Below are positions 12,401 to 23,300 of a DNA stretch of 64,000 nucleotides, one piece after another. How positions within the stretch are numbered: the stretch's first letter is position 1; the number at the start of each line of letters is the position of its first letter. The translations under genes and the position numbers were made by a program. This DNA comes from Centropus unirufus. Taxonomy: Eukaryota > Chordata > Aves > Cuculiformes > Centropidae. The stretch is taken from assembly GCA_013397695.1 (NCBI GenBank), contig VYZI01000254.1, positions 678,484-742,483 on the forward strand, in the 5' to 3' direction. The notes beneath the pieces were generated by a model. The model ran no database searches. It saw only the letters and a list, made by a program, of their open reading frames with translations, and was not told the origin of the DNA.

Positions 12401-14528
12401 CGTTTGGGGACTATAGGTAAAATGGGAAAAGAAAGATGAAACACAGTCTGTGTTTCAACATAAATACAGTAAGACTTCTACTCCTTTTGCTTCTGTGTTG
12501 GGGACTTTAGCTCAGGTATGAATAAAGGGAGATTTATGTAGGAAACATCCAGCTGGCATCTTCCAGCACTAAGACAAAATGTATTGCCTATAGCAGTCTT
12601 AGGGAGAAGTTATACCTAGTGAGCTTGCATCACATTGTTTGGTCCGTAATCCATAGATTAGTAATGCACTCACTGAAAGAGAAAGCCAGAGAACGAAAAA
12701 CACAGAACTGAACAAAGGAAGTAACACATGATAATTCAGTGGATGTAAAAAATAAAAAAGGCAAAAGAAATTTTAAGAGCAAAATCATGTGGAAGAAAAA
12801 AAACTTCAACCAAAGTAAAAATTTTATAAGCTGTTTTTGAACAGTTATAAACAGTCAAATTGGTGGGACTCAAACACATTTATGAGAAAAGGCATGGATA
12901 TACCTCTTACCTGAGACATTCTTACAAGGGCCAAAGAGATCATTTTAATGCTCAATTTAAGTGAAGGTTTAAGAATCAGATCAGACTATGAAGGGTTTTT
13001 CATTCTCCTCCTTCTAAATCCTCATTAATCAGTCAAAACTTGATGGCTGGCCAGGCTAAGGCCCACCAGGAGATACATGTGTGCTCCCTCATCAAGTGCA
13101 GCCTGTATGGAGACCGTTGAAAAACAGTGACAGCACCATCAAGTCTAATTGGCTTAAGTCAGTGTCAGGTCCACAAGCACATTTCCTCCTCTGAAGCACC
13201 AGCATTTACAACCCAGAAAATAAGCATTAATTCAGTCTCATTAGTTTCATTAGTTGGTAAACTGGATGGCAAACCAGCCTGCTCGAGGCACAGCAGCATA
13301 TTCTTCCTGCTTCTTTTGCAAGGGTCAGGAACAGCACTTAGAGCAAAGAGGCAAGGCACAAAATATCTGACACTGCCACAGTAGATTAGGGAAAGCTTCT
13401 CAGATCCCTCAACCAACAGGCTGCAGTTTTCTGAGAGATGATATCTTCATTGCTTCCAGGTTTTTAAACCATTTTTCAAAAATTAATAATAAGCATTCTT
13501 GACGAGGGTGGGAGGTGTAGGAGAAGCTACAGATTTTCCTAAAGGAAATAAATATCCTGTCTGTACGAGATGAAAAAATTAGCTCAAAAGAATATTTGTT
13601 TATATGAAAGAAAAGTAGAAATCATGACAGGAAATGGCTGAGCAGAAAAGAATTTGAGAATTCAAAGAATATCTTGTTAAAATCTATTTTAAAGTCACAG
13701 CTTTTAATGACAAGTGATATTTTTAATTTTTATAAATCCCCTCAGTTCAGCTGCTATACTGCATTCAATGGTATTTGATCAATTTCTATCACCTGAACAT
13801 CTGGCCCTTGGTGTGCAGAAAGAGATCGTTAATTATTTTACTGTTAAAACAATGTATGACCAACTCATGAGATCAGTGTAAAATTAACGTATTTCAGATG
13901 TACATTCTTGTCTTATTCCTCTAACCATTGGAATGCATAGATACCAGCTATCTTCTGCTTTCATGCGGTGTATATGGGTTTTTTAAAGTAAATTGTTCAT
14001 AATGATGGGATTCCAGGAGCTTTAAGCATATGAGTGATTTTGATGAAGTTATGAGAGTTGGCAAGTACTAATTATGACTGCTGACATTTGCTTTATTGGT
14101 CTAATTTTTTATGCTTGTTATCTTCTTTCCTGCTGGAAGCCATGGCAAAAAGTTGCCATTCCCATTGATGGAAACAATAATATTGTATCTCACATAGCTT
14201 AACTCTTCCTGGCTTGAAATCTGCTTCCAAACTCCACTTTTCTCCCATCTTTATGGCTGGCTTTATTCTTTTGATAGATGTTCTCAGCAAGTAAGAAAAA
14301 ATCAATGTAAATGAATAAGCAAGATAGCAGCATTCACATCACTTTTATTTCACTTTACTTCCTTGCTTGGTTCTAATGATGCTTTATTTCAGTACCGAGA
14401 GGCTTCACTACCTGGCCAAGCCTTCATAAATAAGAATCAAGTAAGTAAATAAAATCACAAACCTGACTCAATGTCAGCATCAACTCTCAGCCGTTGCAAA
14501 GTTCTATTTCATACTAATAAATGTATGT
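6471..14528. other. Unique AT-rich DNA, no gene seen
   Basis: Eight kilobases with only short ORFs (up to about 85 codons, with both strands open around 13130-13410). No protein motif is recognised. A six-unit AAT microsatellite lies at 9546-9563. A phrase at 7115-7140 (CAATGGGAGCTGGTTTGGGC) resembles an old sauropsid repeat but is too short to call. No CR1 tail, LTR pair or RNA gene is seen. Confidence 0.55.
9546..9563. repeat. (AAT)6 microsatellite
   Basis: Six perfect AAT units read directly from the sequence. It is short and likely polymorphic only weakly. Confidence 0.9.
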
Positions 14529-14813
14529 TCAGAAAAGTCCAAGCTGTTCATTGCTCAGGCGGAGCTCACAAATCACAGGAGACAACAGCAGTCTTTTAAT
14601 ACTGAAAAAAAAACCCAACAAATTAAGGCCCCAATCAGATGGACTGCCAGCCGCAGGGGAAACTTCACCCTTTTTATTAAGCCCATGGTTTTGCTTTGTT
14701 TGATTTATTCTCAAGCAAGGGAAGAAAATGAGGATTAATACATATAGAGACAACTTGAATGGCAATGTATTGCAAGGGACGAGAGCTGAAGCATAAGCAG
14801 GCATTTGACTCAC

Positions 14814-15012
14814 CACACGGCTGAAATCAATGAGATACTGTGGACTGTCAGCTATGGCTTTCCCTGTCCCCTGCATCCTTTGGATGACCTGACCTTTGCT
14901 TTGTTTATCCCTGGTTATGGAGTGGACCAGCGAACTGGCAACACTACTACCTGCCCTCACAAACATTCTTCTTGCATAGTGTTGAGACAACATGTCACCA
15001 AACACAACCAGA
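14814..15012 (-). other. Candidate exon inside the longest ORF of the window
   Basis: A minus-strand ORF of 171 codons runs from 15044 to 14529, the longest in this AT-rich window. Within it, a splice-donor-like GTGAGT starts at 14813 (minus strand) after the codons for 'DFSRV'. A weaker acceptor-like AG lies at 15014-15013 after a T/C-rich run. The 199-base interval between them stays open and has a balanced, globular-looking composition, with a 'QRMQGTGKAIADSPQYL' stretch. I do not recognise the protein. The opposite strand is also open (14805-15026), so chance or a non-coding transcript are real alternatives. Confidence 0.2.
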
Positions 15013-15044
15013 CTCCATGGAGGTAAAAATAAGTATTGAATCAT

Positions 15045-17299
15045 GGATGTTTAATGGCTTGAATTGAGTCAGAGCCCCATCAGTTCTGTAAATTTTGTGA
15101 ATGCTTGAAGAAAGAGAATGATGTGCAGGAGATTCGAGTACACAAATATACACTGACCTACCACATCAATATGCGTAAGTAACCACATATTTGTATTGGT
15201 CCATAACCTGTTCCTCAAGGTAAGGTTACTTCTTATAGGATTCATCTGCCCTAACTCAGGCAACTAGAATTTAGATATCTATGCTCTCACCTGTCAGTGA
15301 TTTTTATATGCCTTCATAGTCATCTAATATGACCCACTATCACAGAGCGATTGAAGTTGGAGAGGACTTCTGGAAATCTTGTAATTCCAAGACAGTTTTA
15401 ACGTAAGTTTTAAAAAATACATGACTGATAGCCCAGTTAATTGTTAGCAGCAACTGAATTTGACCCATGAGCCAAATAACAAATATTTTACAAATTAAAA
15501 GATGGTTTATCCTTGACTGCAGTGTCTCCATCAGTAAAAAAATGAATTTTGATATGTCAAAAAGTCAGCGAGAATTGGGGAAGTTAGTGAGGCAATTTGG
15601 GTCTCAAGCATGTGAAAATCTTGGTGTTTGACTAATAGGTCCAGGAAATTTAATCCTTATTTTTTGGAAGAGGATTTTGTGAAGGATATAGGGCCCTTGA
15701 TAATTTCTTTTGATATAAGAGAATTTCAGTGTAAATATGAACAAACTGGAAAGTGTTTCAGTTAGAAAGAAGGTGGGTAAAAGCAGAGACAATGTTTCAA
15801 CAGTACCTACTGCGTCACATTTTCATTAGGAAATGCCCTGCAGGGCGAAACAAAGTGGGCTCTTGTCAGACAGAGTCACAGAGAAAGGATTAGAGGACCC
15901 TTAACCACAGCATCTCAGCCAGACACAGAATTGACACCTCAATATTTGTGAAGCTAGAAGCCCTTTGAGATAATCGTGAAAGTAGAACACCAAGTTGCTC
16001 TCGAGTTGAGATAAATGTAGTTTTAGAGCACCATCGAATCCTGAAACTGATCCTAGTCACATTGTGGCCCAGTATCTCAGCAGAGAAAATGGAAAGTGAT
16101 TGTTTTTGCAGATTTTCCTTTTTTAGTTTGGTATGATCACATCAGTAACTTCTTAATTTTTTTCGCTTCCTTTTATTCGAAGCACAAATAGTTGTAGCAG
16201 TTCACAGAACCATGCGGTCAGATCTCTGGGGCTGGAAGCTATAAACCAGCTCCAGATGCATATATTAATTAGTCTCATTTCAAGAGACCAGTGAAGCCAC
16301 AGCTTCTGCTTACTTCATCAGAAGTTGATTGGTATCTCTGAAAAACAAAACTGCCTTTTTAGGCACCTAATGATGGAGATAAATATCTAACAGACAGCAT
16401 TGGAGTTTAAAATATTATTGGCTTCACTGCGTTATATCTAACTGACCTCTGCCAATGTCATTCCCTCAGCTGATAAAAGCAATTTTGCATGGTGAAGCTG
16501 TCACTGCACAAGACTCGTGTGTAAGGCCTTTTAGAAGAGTAACACTCAGCCCAAGGGCTAAATATTATTACATTTTTTTGCCTTTTTAACAGCAGTCCTT
16601 AATTAGGAGTGAACATAAGTAGCTGTAAAACTACAATACAGCACTAAACTCACCACTTGATAAAAAATTTCGCAAAAATTACCATATGTGTTACAGGAAA
16701 CTTAACGTTTTCTGCTTTCCCAGGCTGCTGAGGCAGCATCCTCTCAGTGTTGATAAAAATTGCTTTGCAAAGGTTGTGCCTTTTTGGATTTATCACTATC
16801 AGCATGTGGCAGCGTTTGAGCTTCCAGCTAAAAAAAATTCAAATGGAATTTTACAGTACTTGCTTTGGGGCTGGAGCGTAAAACTGCTCTCTTAGCAGCT
16901 TCCAAGTCCCTGGAAACTCAGTGCCTGCATCTCTTAGCTTCGTCACACCCCCTTATGCATTGCCACTGATCTTTCCCACTTGCTGTTTACATATTTTATT
17001 GCGTGGTTTGGAGGCAACTTTTTATTATTACTATCTTTGTTTGATTTTGGCTTCTCTTTATGATGACAAGAGTTTAAATAAATGCAAGGAAATGATTAAT
17101 GTACCATGCACAGTGCACAAGATATCACCATGTAGGAGAGGAGAAAGTTGCTGAAAGAAGAATTTTGAAGAAATTTTAGTTTTAAAAAAAGTAAGTCATT
17201 GGATCTATGTTAGCAAGCTGTAAGGTCCACCATGAAAGTACAGCGATGCTATGCTCTTGACATCTATGCTGTATGCCTTCCAGTGGCTCTGTTCGGTCT
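15045..17299. other. Unique DNA, no gene seen
   Basis: Only short ORFs (up to 77 codons). The part at 16120-16640 is rich in homeodomain-type TAAT cores and lacks transposon landmarks, so it is listed separately as a weak regulatory candidate. Confidence 0.5.
16120..16640. promoter_or_regulatory. Weak candidate for a conserved non-coding element
   Basis: A repeat-free block with several TTAATTA/TAATTAG-type cores (for example ATATTAATTAG near 16260-16272 and CTTAATTAGGAG near 16599-16610) and retained CpGs at 16164, 16179 and 16216. These are features of developmental enhancers in gene deserts. This is a composition-based guess only; conservation has not been tested. Confidence 0.15.
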
Positions 17300-17590
17300 A
17301 GCTGAAAAGAGGTTGTAGTGTGACAGGTGTTGGTCTCTTCTCCCATGTAACAAGTGATAGGAAGAGGAAATGGCCTAAAAATTCACCAGGGGAGGTTTAG
17401 ACTACATATTAGGGAAAATTACTTTTACCAAGTGCTGCAACAGGCTGCCCTGGGAAGCGGTTGAGTCACCATCTCTGGAGGCATTTAAAAGACATACAGA
17501 TGCAGCACCTAGGCATATGTTTTTGTGGTGGGCTTGGACATGTTGAACTCAACGAACTTTAAAGTACTTTCCAACCAAATGATTCTATGC
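17300..17590 (+). mobile_element. CR1 LINE 3' end
   Basis: 5'-truncated CR1 copy. In order it shows GTTGGTCTCTTCTCCCATGT (17327-17346), AGAGGAAATGGCCTAA (17363-17378), CCAGGGGAGGTTTAGACTAC (17386-17405), CAACAGGCTGCCCTGGGAAG (17439-17458), GTCACCATCTCTGGAGGCAT (17465-17484), a TTTCCAACC-type block at 17567-17575, and a final GATTCTATG. These are the diagnostic landmarks of the avian CR1 ORF2 C-terminus and 3' UTR. It is non-functional through truncation and indels. Confidence 0.93.
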
Positions 17591-20154
17591 GTCTAAAATA
17601 CTATATAGTTTGAGTGTTTGGAGCTCTATCCATAATCTGAATCTATGTGCTCTATGGTGATGATATGGAGATACACTGAAGAAGTGTGCTGATGAGATCA
17701 ACTGAAGCAGTAATGGAAATGCACCCAGAAAAAGAGCTAATGACCTTGGAGTTGTAGAACAGCAGTGGCTTTACACCTGACACAGTAAAATATTCAGTCA
17801 GACCTTCAGCTGTTAAAAATTAGTGTATATTAATACAAGTAGCCTGAAATACACTTATGGAAGATCTGGTCAAATACTCATTTTTTTTAATAATTTGCAT
17901 AATGAAGTGGATGAGTCATACTGGCATTTGATTTTTATGGGCACTTATTTGGTTTGAACAGGGCTTGTTTGGCATTCAGAGCTTCCCTGACTGCCAGCAT
18001 TTTGATTGACTTGATAAGGTTACACATAACTCTATGTCTGTTAGTTGAAACTGTGTTTCCTTCCTTCACAGTTTCACCAGACCACTTAGATGTAGCTGGA
18101 AATTGCTCTGAATCCTAAAGCCAACTCAGTCCCATTTCATGAGAAGCATAAAATGAAGAGTAAATGCTCTATTTAAAAAACTTTTTTTTGCATTTAATCT
18201 TTTACAGCTTTCCTTATTCAGTCTGTCCTGCACTAGTGATATGAAGAAGCTATGAAAGTTAATCCATTTTAAAGAACTCTCCTCACCCACAGGTCAGTAA
18301 GCACGGGATGGAGAAGAACGCCAGTGCTCTCTTCTGGGAATAGCTCCTGGAAAAACTGTACCTGCAAAATGCTCAGTCTCTTGTTGCTCATCTGCTTTGG
18401 TAGTAGGTAGTTGGCATAAGGTTTGGTTTCACCTTGGCTCCAGGCAAAGCAGAACTTCCAGGCAATGACAATTTTCAGAGGACTGGTTGGTGGGGGGATA
18501 AAAAGATTACACATGCGTTCTCTCTTTGTGCCAAGCATTAGTAGACAGCCAGTACAAGCATTCTCCTTTTATGTATTCCTACTGGCACTATATGCCCCCC
18601 AAAAATGTGGGAAAATAATCATCCAATGTTGTGGGAAAATCAGAGAACATAAGCATAAAGTATGATAAACTATGTTGTTTTATTCAGCACACGGGCAGAA
18701 GACACAAAACATTTCTGATGTTTGATCACACTCAGCACTGTAAATATGAACAATAACATGCTGAAATGACCAGATAAAATACTTGCTCCAATTAGAAAAA
18801 ATATACCTGAAATCTAATGAACATTTATCTTAGCATGGAAAATTATAGATATATAGAAAGTTAGATTTGCTCCAGTTTCAGTCTTTGTCTCAGTTCCCAC
18901 TGTGAAATCTCTGATTCTCTTCTGTGGTTAGGTCCAGAGAAATTAGGGGTTTGGATAGTCCTGTAAGTGATCTATACCAACATTAAAGAAAGACTAAATG
19001 CTTATGTTATCAATCTAAACCTTACAGAAATTCATCCTGAATCTCAGTTTTAGTGGCAATGCGCATCTCTGCCCCTTTCAGCAAAAATGAAGACCTCCCT
19101 TTCCAAACTCAGGAATTCTGAGTTTAACACCTGAAAACAGTGTCATGGGAACAAGAACAATGAGCATTTTTCTTTTATACGTATTGGCTGTGCAAGTTCT
19201 AGGACAATGTACATTACTCTTTATTATGGCCCTCCTCTCCAAACACAATTTTGGTCTTTTTCATATAAGCTTTGACCCAAAATCCCACACAGAATTACAT
19301 ATGCAGGGTTTGAGGTCACGTCCTTCAGTTGTTACATACCTCTTCAAGTAAAATTTTAATAGCCAAAATAGATATGAAGATGTGCTAAAAAATAATGCTA
19401 AAATAGATGAGAAGCTGTGCTTATGGGTATCAGGGGCTTTTGGGAAAACAAAATTGCAAGACATGAGCATCCTCGTAGAGCAGCATTCCTTACTACAGCC
19501 AATGATAGCTAATAAACTTCCTGTTTTTGGGCTTTGACCTTGCTGTGCTGTGTCATCTCTTGCCTCACTTGTTGACTTAGTCTCACCTGTCCAAGCAAGT
19601 TTACGAAATTAAAAACACATCATCACTTTTGATATGGGAACTCCTAGGGCAGGGAATCTGCCATCTCAGTTAATGAAAACATTCCTTCAAGGGTAAAGGA
19701 AAAAAAACTCCTCTAAGTTAAAACAATCTTCTAGCAATAAATTTACTTACCAATAGCCTGGGTGATATTAATTAAATGCATAACTAATAATAAAAAAATG
19801 CTTGACCCACATTGATGTGAAATAACTTAAATTGTAGAAAATATTCAGTGCATGCTGGATCTTGGCATGATGGGGTTACAGATGGCCTGTTTACTCTATT
19901 GTCTCATGGAAAAGCTGTAACAAATTCTGAAGTTCCCGGAGATTAATTCATGGAGTGAATGTCTCCTGCATGTGGTGGCTTCTCCATTCCTCTCCTTATG
20001 AGAATTTGTACATGAAGTTCTGCTAGACAACATTGGTCACTAGCCAGCAATGTGCCCATGCAGTAAAACAGACCAGTCACCTCCTGGGTTGCATGGGTCA
20101 GACATGAATGGAAATACAGAAAATTCCCTTAAAACATAAAAAACCATTTTTATT
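17591..20154. other. Unique DNA with one weak exon candidate
   Basis: No repeat landmark is seen between the two CR1 3' ends. ORFs are short; the 89-codon minus-strand ORF at 18269-18538 contains the weak exon candidate listed separately. Confidence 0.5.
18362..18482 (-). other. Candidate 121-bp exon (weak)
   Basis: On the minus strand a C-rich polypyrimidine run ends in an acceptor-like CCAG at 18486-18483. The reading frame then stays open through 'IVIAWKFCFAWSQ' and 'SNKRLSILQ' to a donor-like CAG/GTACAG with the GT at 18361-18360. The open frame extends beyond both sites (89 codons in total). I do not recognise the peptide, and no neighbouring exon is seen, so this may be coincidence. 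Confidence 0.17.
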
Positions 20155-20335
20155 GTGAAGGTGGCCAAACAGGATTCTTAGAGATGTTGTCCAGCCTCCA
20201 TACTTGAAGATATTCTAACCCAACTGGACACAGCCTTGGGATATGTGCTCTAGCTGATTGCTTTGAGCAGGGCAGGCTGGACAGGTGATCTTGAAAGGTT
20301 TCTTCCTACATTGATCATGCTGTGGTTCTATAATC
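20155..20335 (+). mobile_element. CR1 LINE 3' UTR fragment
   Basis: About 180 bases matching the terminal CR1 region of another subfamily: a 'GTGGCCAAACAGGATTCTTAG'-like opening (20161), 'AACCCAACTGGACACAG' (20217-20233), 'GAGCAGGGCAGGCTGGACAG' (20265-20284), 'GATCTTGAAAGGTTTCTTCC' (20287-20306), and an end in a CTGTGGTTCTAT tail. Degraded and 5'-truncated. Confidence 0.85.
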
Positions 20336-23300
20336 TGTTAAAACAGATTCTTGCTATAAATAATCCTAAAACAGAAGAAATCTTGAAAAATAGATTAAAA
20401 TTTTAAGACCCTTGTCTGGTTTTTGTGCAAATCATCTATGCTCGGTTCATTGTAATAACGTCTCAGGATTTACTCTAATACTCCAGGTAAATCTTCAATA
20501 TAAATGACATTCAATGTCAGGATTTTCTTCAGACCAAGTACCTTATTTTGACTCTCAATTTATTTCAGGTACCTCTGCCTTTGTGTCTTGAATATTGCAG
20601 CCCCTCTTGGGCAACCATGAAACATAACTCCAGGAAGGAGCTCTCATATTGTGCATAGGGGATGGAATTCAGGCCCTTAGCAGTCTGAAAGTTAGGCATC
20701 CTATCTGAAGTAGTCATCTAGGCATGTATTCACCCGCTGATATGTAGTAATACAAAATATAAGCTAGTTTTCTCGCTTCTTCGCAGCTAATGGAGAGAAA
20801 TAGATTACCTCTTGCTTCAAGGCAGTTGTCTAAAAGCATTAGATGTGTCACTCTAGAAGTTCCCTTTTCCCTCTGTTACTTATAAAAATACTTGTAATAA
20901 TTAGGTCCATTACAGATGTTTATAATGTAGACGTCTTAAATTAGATAAAGTGACTAGCACTTTGTCTCTCAGGGCTCATGAGCCTAGATGACAAATTAGC
21001 CTTGATGTCCTGCTAGCTTGCTAACTACTCTCAGCACACCAGTACCACCATTAAATCATCCCTGGGAGTCCCCTGGCATTAACATGACCAGGGGCCATAT
21101 TTCACTCAGCCTGAAGCCTGGCCTCATAGATGCTCATGCAGAGCAGTGCAGCCTTCCAATTCTCAACAGTTCTCAAATACCTACCATCCAGGTACATCCT
21201 CTGTCTTTCCCACCTGAAAAGAAAGGGATGGTTTTCTTGTTCAACAGTCCTTACAAAATTTGTGGGTAATTGTTCTGTTGCTGAACATCTCTTTGAACTC
21301 AAGTAAGTCCACTAAGCTCTCATTCTAAAATATTTAGTTATGTTCCAGCTGATGTTAATGACTGCTGGTTGTCTGAGAAGCTTCAAAAGTCAGAGGACAG
21401 TTTTAACAGAAGTAAACCTCAAATCTGTGAGAGAACTGTGCTCCTCAGAACTTGTGCTTTTTTTCTCACCTCTGAGAATTGTTCTTATACAAGTATTTTA
21501 TGGTTAATGACAGGAAAAATCTTATCAAAATGAAAAGAATCATGGAGGAGTTCAGTTAAAGAAGGCAGAGTAAAAAAAATGAGGTAAATTCATGATATTC
21601 TAGAAATTATTTTTCTGCAGATTAGCTGGGGAAATATAAGCAGCCATTATATACTTTTATGTCAAATGGTTCTCAATTAAGTGCCTCTGAGTAATAGACA
21701 GAAAGAGAAAATGAAGGCTTCTATAAACACAAGTTATGTACATCTTCCCTAGACATCTCTTTAAAATTTCTTTCAGTATCTGCCAGATATGCTTCCAGAT
21801 CTCTTACTTCCCCTAGTCTACAAGCAAATAAAGCAAACACATCAACAACTACTTTTAAACCCTCCACCCGAAACTATCTTCAAATATTTACAACTTGTAG
21901 TACCTTTTAATATGCAGTCCACACATTTCTATCCTCCGCATCCCAAAGGCAGCTTCTTTATAGAAATCTCTCTTCCCATCAAGGTGGTGCTACACTGAGA
22001 ACGTAGCTAACAACTTGCTTGGTAGAAGTTTTCTTTTTTTAAAAAAATAAACAAAACTATGAACACATTCCTAGTTAGCACAAAACAGCTAAATGATTTT
22101 TCCCTAAGGGCTTTCCATTTTGGGGAAAGGCTTTCAGATATACCTTTTCAGATACACCCTCATACACACTTATCTTCATATTGATTCCTTCCAGTTTCTA
22201 AGGAAGTAGCATAATTTCTTAAGCATGACCTTTGACTCCTTTCCAGATCATAGCTTTCTATAGGATTGGCTTCTTCCCCTGCTACTCCCTACAGAGCAGA
22301 GGTGCATAAGTACTGAGGTCTCTCTGTTCACTAGTTTTGGCATAGGATATACAGAAGTAGCTCAGTGTCATGCTTGATATTGAGTTTTCATGACCAGTTC
22401 AGAGAGACTGAGGTGTCTAAATAATCCCTTTCCTGGGGAAGATGAGTAGTTTAAAAATTCTTTGGCATACTTCTCTTGGCTAAAAGAGTCTTTCTAAAGT
22501 TTGCACTTTTACTCCTGACCTGATTAATTTGATGGAGTTTTGTAGCTCAGGAACCCTTTTGATATATTATCCTGTTGCAATTAGATATCAAAAAGACATA
22601 TGTATTAGGTGTAGATTCTGCAAATACTTAGTATGTCTAAATATGACAAAAATAAAAAAAAGAATTATAACAGTTAGTAATTAGAAAATAACTCACACCA
22701 AAATATTTACTTTGTTTCTTTGTTTCTTTCTGTGACATATGAAGACATCAGGGAAAATGATGGACCAATTTTTTTTTCTTCTGTCACCTCAGGTTCATCA
22801 TCTGACCTTTAACTGGAGCTGATGAACAGGGAAGTCAGCTGGTGGAGCAGTCCAGTATTTCATTATCTGTTACCTCTGAAGGACCTAGCTATTATCTACC
22901 ACAGGTCACAGCGTGGTGACTTCTGCTAAGCCATATGAGGATAAAAGCCTGTCACTCATATATATTGTGCCCTTTGCTTCAAAAACACCAGGATCAAACA
23001 AGCTTAGGGAAGGCATTAATTTCCAGATGAGCTGAGATCTCTAAGCCTAGCTTTAATATAGTAAATGAGCTCCTTATTACAGTCTTTTTACTTACCAGAA
23101 AAATACCAACCAATCAACCAAGCAATGATTTTGTGGTTGTATTCAGAAATATGAATGACCATTTATATTAGCTTTTAGAATATGAAGTTTAGTGCTAAAG
23201 CAAACAACACGTTTTGAGGCAAAATTTTTAGTAGTCCACCGATACTTTTATGGCAAGGATTACAGTCTCCTCTTTGATACTACAGAAGAAGGAATGAAGT

